Part shown: piece by piece, positions 8,549-18,009 of the stretch
How the letters are laid out: each line of letters begins with the position of its first letter
Position numbering within the stretch: position 1 is the first letter of the stretch
Source of the DNA: Turicibacter sp. TJ11
Lineage (GTDB): Bacteria; Bacillota_I; Bacilli_A; MOL361; Turicibacteraceae
Direction of reading: 5' to 3'
NCBI RefSeq assembly: GCF_021497505.1
Contig: NZ_CP069349.1
Span: 1,017,861 to 1,081,860 of the forward strand
Length of the DNA stretch: 64,000 bases
Translations under genes and position numbers: made by a program
Notes under the pieces: model-generated
What the model saw: the letters and a program-made list of their open reading frames with translations, nothing else
Databases searched by the model: none
Told to the model about the DNA's origin: nothing

Positions 8549-10735
8549 ATGAAAGATGAACTGGACTCATATTTATATGATCATTTTCAAATGACGCTGA
8601 CGCCGTCACAAAAAATGGCCGTTGAAGCTTTACATGGCCCGACGTGTGTGATTAGCTGTCCTGGAAGTGGAAAAACGACGGTGACCGTGATTCGCTTAGC
8701 CAATTTGATTGTCAAAGGGAAAGTGCCTCCTCATCAAATTTTAGCTCTTACCTTCTCAAAGGCCTCTGCCAAAGACATGAACGATCGATTCAAAACGTTG
8801 TTTCCCTCACTCGCTTCTCACGTCAAATTTGCAACGATTCATAGCTTCGCCTTCCACGTCATTCGACATTTTGAACAACTGAGTGGCACTCGTTATGAAT
8901 TTATTGATACACAAACTAATCAAACACAAAGTAAACGCCAACTTCTCTCGTCTATTTATCTTGAAAAAACGGAACGCTATTTAAGTGATGATGAATACGA
9001 AACACTCACAGGACAAATCAGCTTACTAAAAAATTTAATGATTTCTCCTCAACAACCAAAAGAAATTAAACAATATGTTGAAAATGAAGTAGAATTATTT
9101 ATTGAAGTTTATAAAGCCTACGAACAAAAAAAAGAAAATCATTATCTACTTGATTATGACGACTTATTAACGACAGCTTATCAAATCTTAAAACATCATG
9201 ACTTCTTATGTTCATTTTACCAACAACGTTACACTCACATTCAAATTGATGAAGCACAAGATACGTCTAAAATTCAATACGAACTCATTAAATTAATTGC
9301 TAAACCTAACAACAATATATTTTTAGTGGGTGACGATGATCAAAGTATTTACGCCTTTCGAGGGGCTTATCCAAAACAGTTACTAGAGTTTAAACAAACG
9401 TTTGAACACGCTAATTTTATTTATTTAAATGAAAATTTCCGTTCAAGTCAAAATATTGTTCAGTTATCTTCAACATTTATTAAGCAAAATAAACATCGAT
9501 ATAAAAAAGAGATTCAAACGCCTAATCCCCCCAAGCTCGAACCAACACTTCATCATTTTCAAACCGAAAAAGAACAGTTGGCTTACTTAATTAATGAATT
9601 AAAAACGATTGAAAACTTAGATGAAGTCGCTATTTTATATCGTCAAAACGTATCAGCTATCACTTTAATTGAAGCCTTTGAGCGTCATCAACTTCCCTTT
9701 AAACTTCAAGAAGGAAAGCTTTCATTTTTTTCACACCCTATTGTCAAAGATGTCGTTTCGTTTTTTGAACTCGCTAAAAATCCAAGACAAACAGAAGCTT
9801 TTAAGCGTATTGCAAAAATCTTATACTTATCAGCTTCTGTTATCGGGCAAACACTTTCACAAACTGAAAGTGACTATCTTGATTACTTAACCCGTCAAGT
9901 TGCCTTTAAGACTGCCTTTCAACGAGATAAAATCCGACAATTTAAACTTAATCTTCCTAAACTAAAAGAAATGCCGCCTCGTCGTGCCATTCACTATATT
10001 TTAGACACGCTTGATTATGAAAGTTATTTGATTAAACGAGGATTCATTAAAGAAGATCAGGAACGTCTTTATACTCAAGGACTAGCTGTCGTTGAAACAC
10101 TAAAAAGTATTGCTAAAGAAACAAATCATGTCGATGAATTCCTACATCGTCTCACTCACTTACAGGACATCAGTCAGCAAAGTTCATTACAACAAATACC
10201 TGCCATTCACTTACTCACCTTTCACGCCTCTAAAGGTTTAGAATTTGATACCGTCTTTTTAATTGATTGTATGGATGGAATCACGCCAACATCTAACGCT
10301 TTAAGTCACCATCTCTTACAAAAAGATGAAGAATTTGAAGAAGAACGACGTCTCTTTTATGTTGCTATGACTCGAGCTCGAACAAGGCTTGAAATCATCA
10401 GTGTCGCTAATAAGCATAACTTATTATTCAACCGATCAATCTTTGTTAAAGATGTTCATCAAATTTTAGACCCTCAATCAAATGACTCCTCACCTCGCGT
10501 CAAAAAAACAACAAGTGGACGTTCAATTTCTGAACTTAAATCATTAGTTCTGACCGCTTCTGTTGATTTAAGTCCTTATCAAATCGGAACGTTCATTCAT
10601 CATTTACGATTTGGAGACGGTGAAATTATTAATTTAGAGGGTGAAATTGCAACTATTCAATTTGCAGATGAACAAAAGCGGATTAGCTTACGAATTACGA
10701 CCGAAAACGGAAATGTGCGCTTAAAATCGTCATAA
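8549..10735 (+). CDS. UvrD/PcrA-like superfamily 1 DNA helicase
   Basis: 728 residues from ATG 8549 behind AAAGGAGG. All SF1A motifs are present: Q-motif LTPSQKMAVEA, Walker A SCPGSGKTT (about residue 40), Walker B IDEAQD, GDDDQSIYAFRGA, NFRSS, HASKGLEFDTVFL and YVAMTRAR. The last 45 residues (FGDGEIINLEGEIATIQF) look like the Tudor-like C-terminal domain of PcrA/UvrD. It translocates 3'-5' on single-stranded DNA by family. IDEAQD instead of the usual VDEFQD, plus the short length, suggest an accessory UvrD-like helicase rather than PcrA itself. A TATAAT at 8509-8514 may be its -10 box. Confidence 0.88.
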   Translation: MKDELDSYLYDHFQMTLTPSQKMAVEALHGPTCVISCPGSGKTTVTVIRLANLIVKGKVPPHQILALTFSKASAKDMNDRFKTLFPSLASHVKFATIHSFAFHVIRHFEQLSGTRYEFIDTQTNQTQSKRQLLSSIYLEKTERYLSDDEYETLTGQISLLKNLMISPQQPKEIKQYVENEVELFIEVYKAYEQKKENHYLLDYDDLLTTAYQILKHHDFLCSFYQQRYTHIQIDEAQDTSKIQYELIKLIAKPNNNIFLVGDDDQSIYAFRGAYPKQLLEFKQTFEHANFIYLNENFRSSQNIVQLSSTFIKQNKHRYKKEIQTPNPPKLEPTLHHFQTEKEQLAYLINELKTIENLDEVAILYRQNVSAITLIEAFERHQLPFKLQEGKLSFFSHPIVKDVVSFFELAKNPRQTEAFKRIAKILYLSASVIGQTLSQTESDYLDYLTRQVAFKTAFQRDKIRQFKLNLPKLKEMPPRRAIHYILDTLDYESYLIKRGFIKEDQERLYTQGLAVVETLKSIAKETNHVDEFLHRLTHLQDISQQSSLQQIPAIHLLTFHASKGLEFDTVFLIDCMDGITPTSNALSHHLLQKDEEFEEERRLFYVAMTRARTRLEIISVANKHNLLFNRSIFVKDVHQILDPQSNDSSPRVKKTTSGRSISELKSLVLTASVDLSPYQIGTFIHHLRFGDGEIINLEGEIATIQFADEQKRISLRITTENGNVRLKSS

Positions 10736-10768
10736 AAAGTCTATTTCATTAACGAATAGACTTTTTTT
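10735..10768 (+). terminator. Terminator of helicase gene
   Basis: AAAAGTCTATT/AATAGACTTTT (10735-10745 with 10755-10765) plus a T run, starting at the stop codon. Confidence 0.85.
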
Positions 10769-10932
10769 ATACTCATCAATCAATGACATCCCACCTCTCC
10801 TTCGTTTATCTTTTTAAGTCAGTCATCTCTATTTTTAATCTTCGTCGAACTTCTATCGTTTTTTTGTTTCATTAAGCGTATGATGAAATTAGCGTCATTA
10901 TAATGCCTAACAAACTAGGGGGAATCTCACGA

Positions 10933-12015
10933 ATGAAACGAATCATTTGTTCACCAACAAAATATATTCAAGGGCCAAACGAACTGGCACATATTTGCGA
11001 CTATGCACTTAGCTTAACGATCAACGAAGCTTATGCCATTGTTGATCCCTTCATTTTAGCAAACGATGCAAAGACGATTGAAAGTAGTTTTAAAAACCAT
11101 CAAATTCCACTGATTATGGAAGCCTTTCGTGGAGAATGTTGTTTAGATGAAATTCAAAGACTTCAACAAAAGATAGAACATTCTAACGCTAACGTAGTGA
11201 TTGGCATTGGGGGTGGAAAAACATTAGATACAGCCAAAGCAGTCGCTCACTTTTCTAAGAAACCGGTCATCATTATTCCAACCCTTTCTTCAACCAATGC
11301 CCCATGTAGCGCCATTTCCGTTCTTTATACCTCGGATGGATTATTTGATCGATATTTATACTTAGATCAAAATCCTAATATCGTCATTGTCGATTCAAAT
11401 GTCATTGTTAAAGCACCTACTCGGTCGCTTGTTGCAGGAATGGGCGATGCGTTAGCTACTTATTTTGAAACACGTGCTTGTTATCATTCAAAAGCCACAA
11501 CCACGTCAGGCGGTGTTTGTTCACTCACTGCTTTACACCTTGCCAAACACTGTTATGAAACCTTGCTAAGCGATGGACTACACGCTAAACAAGCAAGTGA
11601 TCAAAAAGTCCCCACTCAAGCACTAGAAAATATTATTGAGGTGAATACGTACTTAAGTGGTCTTGGGTTTGAAAGTGGAGGTTTAGCAGCAGCTCACGCC
11701 ATTCACAACGGACTGTCTCGCTTAAAAGAATGCCAAGGTATGTATCATGGAGAAAAAGTAGCCTTTTCAACGCTTGTTCAACTCATTCTTGAAAAAGCAC
11801 CTCAAAAAGAAATTGAGGCAGTATTAAATTTCTGTCGTTCAGTTGGCCTTCCAACCTCTTTAAATGCCTTAGGGATCTCGCATCCAACCAAAGAGCAACT
11901 AATGAACGTTGCAACGGCTAGTTGTTTACCTCATGAAACGATTCATCATTTACCTTTTAACGTGACGGCTGAGGAGGTCTATCACGCGATTTTAGTGGCC
12001 GATCAACTCGGATAA
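10933..12015 (+). CDS. gldA: Glycerol dehydrogenase
   Basis: 360 residues of the Fe/Zn-dependent alcohol dehydrogenase superfamily, GldA type. The NAD-binding GIGGGKTLDTAKAVA lies near residue 95. The metal ligands are visible as Asp in GMGDALATYFE and His in AAAHAIHNG and MYHGEKVAF. It oxidises glycerol to dihydroxyacetone with NAD+. I start it at ATG 10933 behind a five-G site (length and N-terminus MKRIICSPTKYIQGP fit the family). A TATAAT at 10899-10904 is a likely -10 box. It is a single-gene unit ending at a shared terminator. Confidence 0.9.
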   Translation: MKRIICSPTKYIQGPNELAHICDYALSLTINEAYAIVDPFILANDAKTIESSFKNHQIPLIMEAFRGECCLDEIQRLQQKIEHSNANVVIGIGGGKTLDTAKAVAHFSKKPVIIIPTLSSTNAPCSAISVLYTSDGLFDRYLYLDQNPNIVIVDSNVIVKAPTRSLVAGMGDALATYFETRACYHSKATTTSGGVCSLTALHLAKHCYETLLSDGLHAKQASDQKVPTQALENIIEVNTYLSGLGFESGGLAAAHAIHNGLSRLKECQGMYHGEKVAFSTLVQLILEKAPQKEIEAVLNFCRSVGLPTSLNALGISHPTKEQLMNVATASCLPHETIHHLPFNVTAEEVYHAILVADQLG

Positions 12016-12020
12016 TCATA

Positions 12021-12052
12021 AAAAAACCTGAAGTGATAACTTCAGGTTTTTG
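12021..12052. terminator. Bidirectional terminator between gldA and hcp
   Basis: AAACCTGAAG/CTTCAGGTTT (12024-12033 with 12040-12049) is flanked by A on the left and T on the right, between converging stops. Confidence 0.9.
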
Positions 12053-12056
12053 CATG

Positions 12057-13709
12057 TTATTCATTTGTTAATAAAAACTTTTTTAAATCTTCATTTACAC
12101 TTGAGATTCCACCAATTTCAAAAGTTTCCACTAAGAAATTAACGATGTTTGGTGATAAAAAGGCAGGTAACGTTGGACCTAAGTGAATTTTTTTCACACC
12201 AAGTGATAATAAAGCTAATAAAACAATGACTGCTTTTTGCTCATACCAAGCAATGTTATAAATAATTGGTAAATCATTAATGTCATCTAATCCAAACGCT
12301 TCTTTTAATTTTAAGGCAATAACAGCTAATGAATAAGAGTCATTACATTGCCCGGCATCTAACAGACGTGGAATGCCGTTAATATCACCTAATTGTAATT
12401 TATTATAACGATATTTTGCACAACCTGCCGTTAAAATAACCGAATCTTCTGGTAAAGCTTGTGCAAAGTCCGTATAGTATTGACGTTCTTTATGACGTCC
12501 ATCACATCCTGCCATCACAACAAAGTGTTTTATGGCTCCACCTTTAACAGCTTCAATGATAGAATCCGCTAAGCTTAAGACTTGATGATGTGCAAATCCA
12601 CCCACTAATTGACCTTGTTCAATCGCTTGCGGAGCTTGGCATGTTTTCGCCTGCTCGATCACTTGTGAGAAATCTTTTGATCCATCCTCTAAAACAGGAA
12701 TGACTTTAAAATCTTTATATCCTGTATTTCCTGTTGTATAAACACGATCGACATACGTTGCATTTTGGCGTGGTGGAACTAAACAGTTTGTCGTAAAGAT
12801 AATCGGACCATTAAATGTTTCAAATTCTTTCGTTTGTAAATGCCACGCATTCCCATAGTTTCCTTTTAAATGCTCATATTTTTTTAACTCTGGATAATAG
12901 TGAGCAGCTAACATTTCACTGTGTGTATAAATATCAATCCCTTGATCTTTTGTTTGCTCTAATAATTGTTTTAAGTCGTGTAAATCATGACCTGTGATTA
13001 AAATCCCTGGTCGAGTTCCCACACCAATCTCAACCGTTGAAATTTCTGGATTTCCAAACGTTTGTGTATTTGCTTCATCTAGTAATGCCATCGCTTGTAC
13101 CCCAACGTCTCCAAGCGCTAACGTCATTGGAACATAATCTTCAAGCGTTAATGAATCATTAACTAAGGCAGCCATAAACTGATGCATGGCTTCAAATAAC
13201 GCTTCATTTTTATAATTTAATTTTTCAGCATGAGATAAGTAGGCGGCTAATCCTTTTAATCCAAATAACATCAGTTCACGAATTGAACGAATATCCTCAT
13301 CTTCGGTTTGATGAATCGCAAGACTTAATGCTTTTTGAATCATTTCTTCTTTTGTTGTTAATTCAAGTTCGTAAATCGCTTTGTTTTCTAACACAATTCC
13401 TTCTTGTTGTAATAACGTTTTATAAGCTTCACGATACTCGATACTTTTTAAAATACGAGAAACAAATTCATCTTCATCAAAGTTAGCATTTGTAATCGTT
13501 GCAAATAACCCCTCGATCACAAATAAATCTAACACTTCTGTTTCGATATTCACTTTTTTCACTTCAAGCGCTAGTGATGATAATCCAATTAATGAGTAAA
13601 TAAATGTATCCATTAATGCACTTAACTCGGGAGTTTTCCCACAAACCCCAAACACAGTGCAGCCAATTCCTTTTGCTGCTTCTTGACATTGATTACAGTT
13701 CATTTCCAT
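12057..13709 (-). CDS. hcp: Hydroxylamine reductase / hybrid-cluster protein
   Basis: 550 residues, full length. The N-terminal cysteine motif C-x2-C-x8-C-x5-C (residues 3-20) is the class I pattern of anaerobes, ligating a cubane cluster. Hybrid-cluster ligands are visible as [20 protein letters not shown] and [10 protein letters not shown]. The protein reduces hydroxylamine in vitro and acts on nitric oxide in related systems. I start at ATG 13707-13709 behind GAGGTGAGA. Its upstream region carries a Crp-type palindrome, and the gene for a Crp/Fnr-type regulator lies directly upstream on the same strand. Confidence 0.93.
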   Translation of the reverse strand: MEMNCNQCQEAAKGIGCTVFGVCGKTPELSALMDTFIYSLIGLSSLALEVKKVNIETEVLDLFVIEGLFATITNANFDEDEFVSRILKSIEYREAYKTLLQQEGIVLENKAIYELELTTKEEMIQKALSLAIHQTEDEDIRSIRELMLFGLKGLAAYLSHAEKLNYKNEALFEAMHQFMAALVNDSLTLEDYVPMTLALGDVGVQAMALLDEANTQTFGNPEISTVEIGVGTRPGILITGHDLHDLKQLLEQTKDQGIDIYTHSEMLAAHYYPELKKYEHLKGNYGNAWHLQTKEFETFNGPIIFTTNCLVPPRQNATYVDRVYTTGNTGYKDFKVIPVLEDGSKDFSQVIEQAKTCQAPQAIEQGQLVGGFAHHQVLSLADSIIEAVKGGAIKHFVVMAGCDGRHKERQYYTDFAQALPEDSVILTAGCAKYRYNKLQLGDINGIPRLLDAGQCNDSYSLAVIALKLKEAFGLDDINDLPIIYNIAWYEQKAVIVLLALLSLGVKKIHLGPTLPAFLSPNIVNFLVETFEIGGISSVNEDLKKFLLTNE

Positions 13710-13741
13710 AACTCTCACCTCGTTGTTGATTTTGCTTATTC

Positions 13742-13747
13742 ATTATA
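13742..13747 (-). promoter_or_regulatory. -10 box of hcp
   Basis: A consensus TATAAT reads on the minus strand, with inferred start at 13735. The matching -35 position reads CATTTT, very weak, as expected for an activator-dependent promoter. Confidence 0.7.
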
Positions 13748-13768
13748 CCGTCAATTTTTTCGAAAAAA

Positions 13769-13784
13769 TGTGAGGTACGTCACA
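13769..13784 (-). promoter_or_regulatory. Crp/Fnr-type operator upstream of hcp
   Basis: TGTGA-GGTACG-TCACA, a perfect 5-6-5 palindrome identical in its arms to the Crp consensus. The centre (13776.5) is 41.5 bp upstream of the inferred hcp start, the classical class II activator position. Confidence 0.75.
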
Positions 13785-13790
13785 TCTACA

Positions 13791-13820
13791 TAAAAAAGTA
13801 GCAAAAATCATGCTACTTTT
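13791..13820 (-). terminator. Terminator of regulator gene
   Basis: On the minus strand AAAAGTAGCA/TGCTACTTTT (13811-13820 with 13794-13803) is followed by T. It overlaps the last three codons of the regulator gene. Confidence 0.75.
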
Positions 13821-14475
13821 CTAACCACTCTCGATTCACTTTAAATGTTTTTCCCTTCACCTCGCACACCCCTTCGTCCTTTAAATCAGACAAAAGACGA
13901 CTAAATGTTTCTCTACGAATACTTAAAAGATCAGCAATTTCTTGTTTAGTGACCGGAATGGTCATCAAAACAACTGATGAGGTCGTGTTTTTTTCTAAAC
14001 GAGCAAAACGCTGAAGCCACTTTTTAAAACGATCTTTCGCATCAATAAATACTTGATCCGTTAACATCTGCTGAACACCTTCTAAACGTCGGTTGAGCTG
14101 TTTAAACCACTCTCTTGTAGCAGCTTCCGTTGATAAAATACCTGTTTCTAAAACTTGACGAGGAATTTTAATCACTTCTGTGACCTCAACAGCAACGGCT
14201 GTGGCTGGATAAAAGTAAGGGGGATTAAACAACGTACTTAACGCAATAAATTGATTTTTTTGATATAAAGAAAAAATTTTCTCTTGTCCAAGTGAGGATG
14301 TTTTTAAAATTTTAACCGTTCCTGTTTTTACAAAATAAATGAAGTGAGCGATATCCTCTTGATGAAATAAAAACTCACCTTTTTTTAAAGTCACTTCCTG
14401 ACTCACACGTTGTAATTCATCTAGATGTGTCGGATGAATTTGACTTAATAATGGATGCTCTTTTAAAAATCTCAT
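13813..14475 (-). CDS. Crp/Fnr-family regulator, probable activator of hcp
   Basis: 220 residues. The cyclic-nucleotide-binding-like beta roll (about 15-120, with KKGEFLFHQ and KTGTVKIL) is joined by a long dimer helix to a Crp-type winged helix (about 150-215) whose recognition helix is SIRRETFSRLLSDLK. There is one cysteine, near the C-terminus, so no Fnr-type iron-sulfur cluster can be held. The RETFSR recognition core is of the kind that reads TGTGA-type half-sites, and such a palindrome stands in front of hcp. An HcpR-like nitrosative-stress role is inference. Its ATG overlaps the upstream stop by 4 nt (ATGA), so it is co-translated with the oxidoreductase. Confidence 0.85.
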   Translation of the reverse strand: MRFLKEHPLLSQIHPTHLDELQRVSQEVTLKKGEFLFHQEDIAHFIYFVKTGTVKILKTSSLGQEKIFSLYQKNQFIALSTLFNPPYFYPATAVAVEVTEVIKIPRQVLETGILSTEAATREWFKQLNRRLEGVQQMLTDQVFIDAKDRFKKWLQRFARLEKNTTSSVVLMTIPVTKQEIADLLSIRRETFSRLLSDLKDEGVCEVKGKTFKVNREWLEK

Positions 14476-15482
14476 GCTTTATCCATATCCTTTAAATCTG
14501 CAGGATAAACTAAACCGATTTGACGACGAACCTCATCTAAAACCTTCATCACGTCATGTGAGAATTGATAAGAATTAATCTGCGATTCTTTTTGATCCTT
14601 TAAGATTAAGTCAATAAACTCTTGAACTTCATAAATCATATTGTCTTCATCTTGCTCGATTGCAATCTCTTCAACACTTCCATTTCGATAATGAATGGTT
14701 ACTGTATCTAATTGATTAATTTTATTCATTAGTAGACTACCTTCTTCTCCTTGAATTTCTGATGGTAAATAGGAGTTAGAAATTTTAGAGTACATCACAG
14801 TGGCCTGCATATGAGGATATTTAAAAATAACCGTTCCTTCACCATCGACACCAGACTCTAATAAATAAGCACTTGCCTTAATCTCTTGTGGCATACCAAA
14901 AAGTGAAATCATTGGAGCAATCGTATAGACCCCTATATCAACCAAAGCTCCATTGGATAACTCTTTATTAAAGGCATTTAGCACTGTTCCTGCTTTATAC
15001 GCGTCATAGCGCGACGAATATTGACAAAAACTTGAGAAATAACGACGGACCGTTCCTATCTTATGTAAGTTTTCTTTAATCACTTTAAAATTAGGAAACA
15101 ATGTTGTTTTCATCGCCTCCATTAATACAACCTGATTAGCTTTTGCAGCTTCAATCATCGCCTCAACTTCTTTAATATTTGAAGCTAATGGTTTTTCACA
15201 TAAAACGTGTTTTTTATGATTTAAACACAAAATGGCTTGATCAGCATGCAAGGCATTAGGAGAGGCAATATACATCGCATCAACCACATCACTTGTTAAC
15301 AGTTCCTCTAAATCAGTGAACACATGTTTCACACCATACGTTTTAGCAAATGCTTCACCGCGTGTTTTTGTTCTTGAATAAATGGCACTTAATTCAAAAG
15401 CCTCACACTTAGAAGCAGCTTTAATAAATTGTTCGGTAATCACATTGGTCCCTATAACTCCAAATCTAATTTTTTGCTTCAT
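14472..15482 (-). CDS. Gfo/Idh/MocA-family oxidoreductase
   Basis: 336 residues from ATG 15480-15482 behind GGAGG. The N-terminal Rossmann fold has GVIGTNVIT and IASPNALHADQA; the CEKPLASN motif carries the family lysine. The C-terminal beta-sheet domain follows (VDIGVYTIAPMISLFG). These enzymes use NAD(P) on sugars, inositols or related cyclic substrates; the substrate is not evident. It is co-transcribed with the Crp/Fnr-type regulator, with a 4-nt overlap, from a promoter embedded in the brnQ terminator. Confidence 0.85.
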   Translation of the reverse strand: MKQKIRFGVIGTNVITEQFIKAASKCEAFELSAIYSRTKTRGEAFAKTYGVKHVFTDLEELLTSDVVDAMYIASPNALHADQAILCLNHKKHVLCEKPLASNIKEVEAMIEAAKANQVVLMEAMKTTLFPNFKVIKENLHKIGTVRRYFSSFCQYSSRYDAYKAGTVLNAFNKELSNGALVDIGVYTIAPMISLFGMPQEIKASAYLLESGVDGEGTVIFKYPHMQATVMYSKISNSYLPSEIQGEEGSLLMNKINQLDTVTIHYRNGSVEEIAIEQDEDNMIYEVQEFIDLILKDQKESQINSYQFSHDVMKVLDEVRRQIGLVYPADLKDMDKA

Positions 15483-15512
15483 TTTTAATCCTCCATTTAC
15501 TGGCATACTTTT

Positions 15513-15541
15513 AGCATAAAAAATAAAAGTCCCTCTGTCAA
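15513..15541 (-). promoter_or_regulatory. Promoter of oxidoreductase-regulator operon
   Basis: Perfect TTGACA (15536-15541) and TATGCT (15513-15518) have a 17-nt spacer. The -35 box lies in an arm of the preceding brnQ terminator, so both elements share DNA. Confidence 0.75.
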
Positions 15542-15566
15542 GCTTTTGACGAGAGGGACTTTTTTA
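15525..15566 (-). terminator. Terminator of brnQ
   Basis: AAAGTCCCTC/GAGGGACTTT with a further GTCAA/TTGAC pair, ending in a T run on the minus strand. It starts right at the brnQ stop. Confidence 0.88.
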
Positions 15567-16847
15567 TTACTTATTTGACTTTGTTAAAACACTTACGATA
15601 ATAAACGTTAAAATCGCTGGAATTAACCATCCAAATCCTGAGCTTTGTAATGGTAAATACGCAAGAACTTGATGAAGCATTGATAAATTAAACATCGAAG
15701 TGATAGTAGTCATGAAGCTAATGAATAACGTGACATACACTGTCCATCGAATGACATGATTAGACTTTACATAAGCTGAAGCTAATGTCAACGTAATTAA
15801 AACAATGACAACTGGATAAATTAAATCAAGCACAGGTCCAGCTAATGCTACAATTGAATCCACATCATTCGTCGCCATTAAAGCACTGATGATCGTCAAA
15901 ATCACCGCATTCACTGCGTAAGGAATACGCCCCTTAAATAAATCCGTATAAAACTTAGCACTAGCACTTAATAAAGCAATCGCTGTTGTTAAACAAGCAA
16001 CAGTGGCTGAAATACTTAAGAAAACAGTTCCTAATGGACCAAATACTTCTTTCACAATATACATTACTAATTGAGAACGTGTGAAAGTGACTTGTTCAAG
16101 ACTTGAGGTCTGTGCTCCTAAATACATCAAACCACCATAAATAATAGCTAAACCAACAATGGCCACTAACCCTGCCATCATAATCACTTTAGACGCATCT
16201 TTTCGATCCGTGTAACCTTTTGATCGAACCGAAGAAATGATAATTGATCCAAAAATAACAGCTGCAATCGCATCCATCGTTTGATACCCTTCTTTAAACG
16301 CTGAAACAAAGACGTCATCATAAGAAACAGGAACAATCTCACCAATTGGCACGAAAATTCCTTTAATGACGATCGAAATTAACACCACTAATAAAATCGG
16401 TGTTAAAAATTTTCCAATGGCATCAACGATTGAAGTAGGTTTTAAAACGAAAAATAAGCAAATAGCAAAGAAAATAATCGTTGTTATTCCTGATGTTGCC
16501 ATAGGAAATAATGTTGAAATTCCTAACTCATACGTCGTTGAGGCTGTTCGAGGAATCGCAATGAGCGGACCAATGGCTAAGATTAAAATAGATGTCGCCA
16601 CCAAAGCAAAAATCTTTCCAACAGGTGCTGCCATCTTTTCAAATGAACCATCAATTCGAGCACAGGCTAGTATTCCGAGTAACGGAAGCCCGACTCCCGT
16701 AATTAAAAATCCAATTAACGCTGGAAAAAACTGATCTCCAACAGCATTTCCTAAAAACGGCGGAAAAATTAAATTTCCTGCTCCAAAAAACATCGCAAAT
16801 AAAGCAAACCCAACAACGATTGAGTCTTTAAATGATTTACTTTTCAT
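15567..16847 (-). CDS. brnQ: Branched-chain amino acid carrier BrnQ
   Basis: 426 residues, 12 predicted membrane segments. The N-terminus has the family signature FALFAMFFGAGNLIFPPFLG, then GVGLPLLGILA and AIPRTASTTYELGI. BrnQ imports Leu, Ile and Val by cation symport across the cytoplasmic membrane. ATG follows AGGAGGACAT. It lies 46 nt downstream of the methyltransferase gene on the same strand and may be co-transcribed with it. Confidence 0.93.
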   Translation of the reverse strand: MKSKSFKDSIVVGFALFAMFFGAGNLIFPPFLGNAVGDQFFPALIGFLITGVGLPLLGILACARIDGSFEKMAAPVGKIFALVATSILILAIGPLIAIPRTASTTYELGISTLFPMATSGITTIIFFAICLFFVLKPTSIVDAIGKFLTPILLVVLISIVIKGIFVPIGEIVPVSYDDVFVSAFKEGYQTMDAIAAVIFGSIIISSVRSKGYTDRKDASKVIMMAGLVAIVGLAIIYGGLMYLGAQTSSLEQVTFTRSQLVMYIVKEVFGPLGTVFLSISATVACLTTAIALLSASAKFYTDLFKGRIPYAVNAVILTIISALMATNDVDSIVALAGPVLDLIYPVVIVLITLTLASAYVKSNHVIRWTVYVTLFISFMTTITSMFNLSMLHQVLAYLPLQSSGFGWLIPAILTFIIVSVLTKSNK

Positions 16848-16893
16848 AATGTCCTCCTAGTTGTAACTCCATGTTGTTTTCATTTCGTTTTGA

Positions 16894-17835
16894 TTAACGG
16901 CATCTCGTAATGTAGCGAACAAATTTCCCCTTAACGACTTCACATTGATCAATCATTTCAAATCCCGCTACTTTCAGTTGCTCTTCCATTTTAACTTGTG
17001 TCACAATAATCAGTTCATCTGCAATTCGGCGCGCTTCATTCATAATCATTTGCTGAATTTCTGGCGCTATCGGATTAAAATGACCGTACGGCAAGTCAAT
17101 AATCGCTAGATCATAGTGTTCTTGAATATCTTGAATATCGCCGACTTGAACGACATTTTCATATCCATAATGCTTTAAGTTTTCTTCCGCTTTAAAAGCG
17201 ACTTTCGGATTCAGTTCATTTCCGACAATCGTTCCGCCAATCGTTAAAACTTCAAGCACGACCGTTCCTGCTCCACAACATGGGTCAATGATTCGTTTAC
17301 TGAAATCACGTCCGACGGCTAAATTCGCAATCGCACGTGACACACGAACACTTAAAGAAAATGAATACGAGTGAGGTTTATTTTCATGTAAAACCCATTC
17401 ATTCGAGTTAGGTTCTAATGTCCCAAAAAACCATTCTCCATTTAATTCTGTTAATCCTAACAATTGTTTAGGATGATACATATCTGCTTCTCCACCAATT
17501 AAAAAGCCAATTTTTTTAAGGCGTTCTAAACGTTCCTTATAGTCGATAGTCTGTCCTTTAAAACGTAAAAATAAACATTTAAACGTCTCATAACTTAATG
17601 GATGTTCCTTGACTTGTTCATAAAGCCCCTCATATGTTTCATGACGATATAAAATCGTTAAACGCTCTTTAATAAATACACTACGAGAAGGATCGATATC
17701 AACTTTAGAAAAAAGATATTTATCAGTTAAGTCTTCACCAAATAAAACCTTCATTTCAAGCTTACATAAAGACTCTTCACCTTCTGCATAATTAATCACG
17801 TATAAATATCCTTGTATTGGTTGGCTGTTCATCAT
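16894..17835 (-). CDS. TRM11/RlmKL-like RNA methyltransferase
   Basis: 313 residues; first of two adjacent ATGs, 7 nt behind AAGGACG. The N-terminal 150 residues are divergent (THUMP-like position). The C-terminal Rossmann methyltransferase has DPCCGAGTVVLE for S-adenosylmethionine and IIDLPYG as catalytic (D/N)PPY-type motif, typical of N2-guanine or adenine RNA methylation. The target is not determinable; TRM11-type tRNA G10 methylation is one option. RIIDPCCG with a double Cys is usual in this subfamily. Confidence 0.78.
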   Translation of the reverse strand: MMNSQPIQGYLYVINYAEGEESLCKLEMKVLFGEDLTDKYLFSKVDIDPSRSVFIKERLTILYRHETYEGLYEQVKEHPLSYETFKCLFLRFKGQTIDYKERLERLKKIGFLIGGEADMYHPKQLLGLTELNGEWFFGTLEPNSNEWVLHENKPHSYSFSLSVRVSRAIANLAVGRDFSKRIIDPCCGAGTVVLEVLTIGGTIVGNELNPKVAFKAEENLKHYGYENVVQVGDIQDIQEHYDLAIIDLPYGHFNPIAPEIQQMIMNEARRIADELIIVTQVKMEEQLKVAGFEMIDQCEVVKGKFVRYITRCR

Positions 17836-17884
17836 TATTTAACGTCCTTTTCTTTATAGTCTCGTGGTGTAAACACTATGCTTT

Positions 17885-17914
17885 ATTATAAAATAATCCA
17901 TTTATAAAATGCAA
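17885..17914 (-). promoter_or_regulatory. Promoter of methyltransferase gene
   Basis: TTGCAT (17909-17914) and TATAAT (17885-17890) on the minus strand, 18-nt spacer. Confidence 0.55.
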
Positions 17915-18009
17915 CAAAAAACCACACGAAACGACTTCTTCGCGTTCATTTCTTCATTTTTTTATCATTGTATAGTACAATAAGACGAAATGATTTTAAG
18001 GAGGTTTTT

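Noticed and set aside
15000-15060. CRISPR arrays, prophage or integrase modules anywhere in the window
   Set aside because: No regularly spaced repeats or phage genes were seen; the only recombinase is housekeeping XerC.
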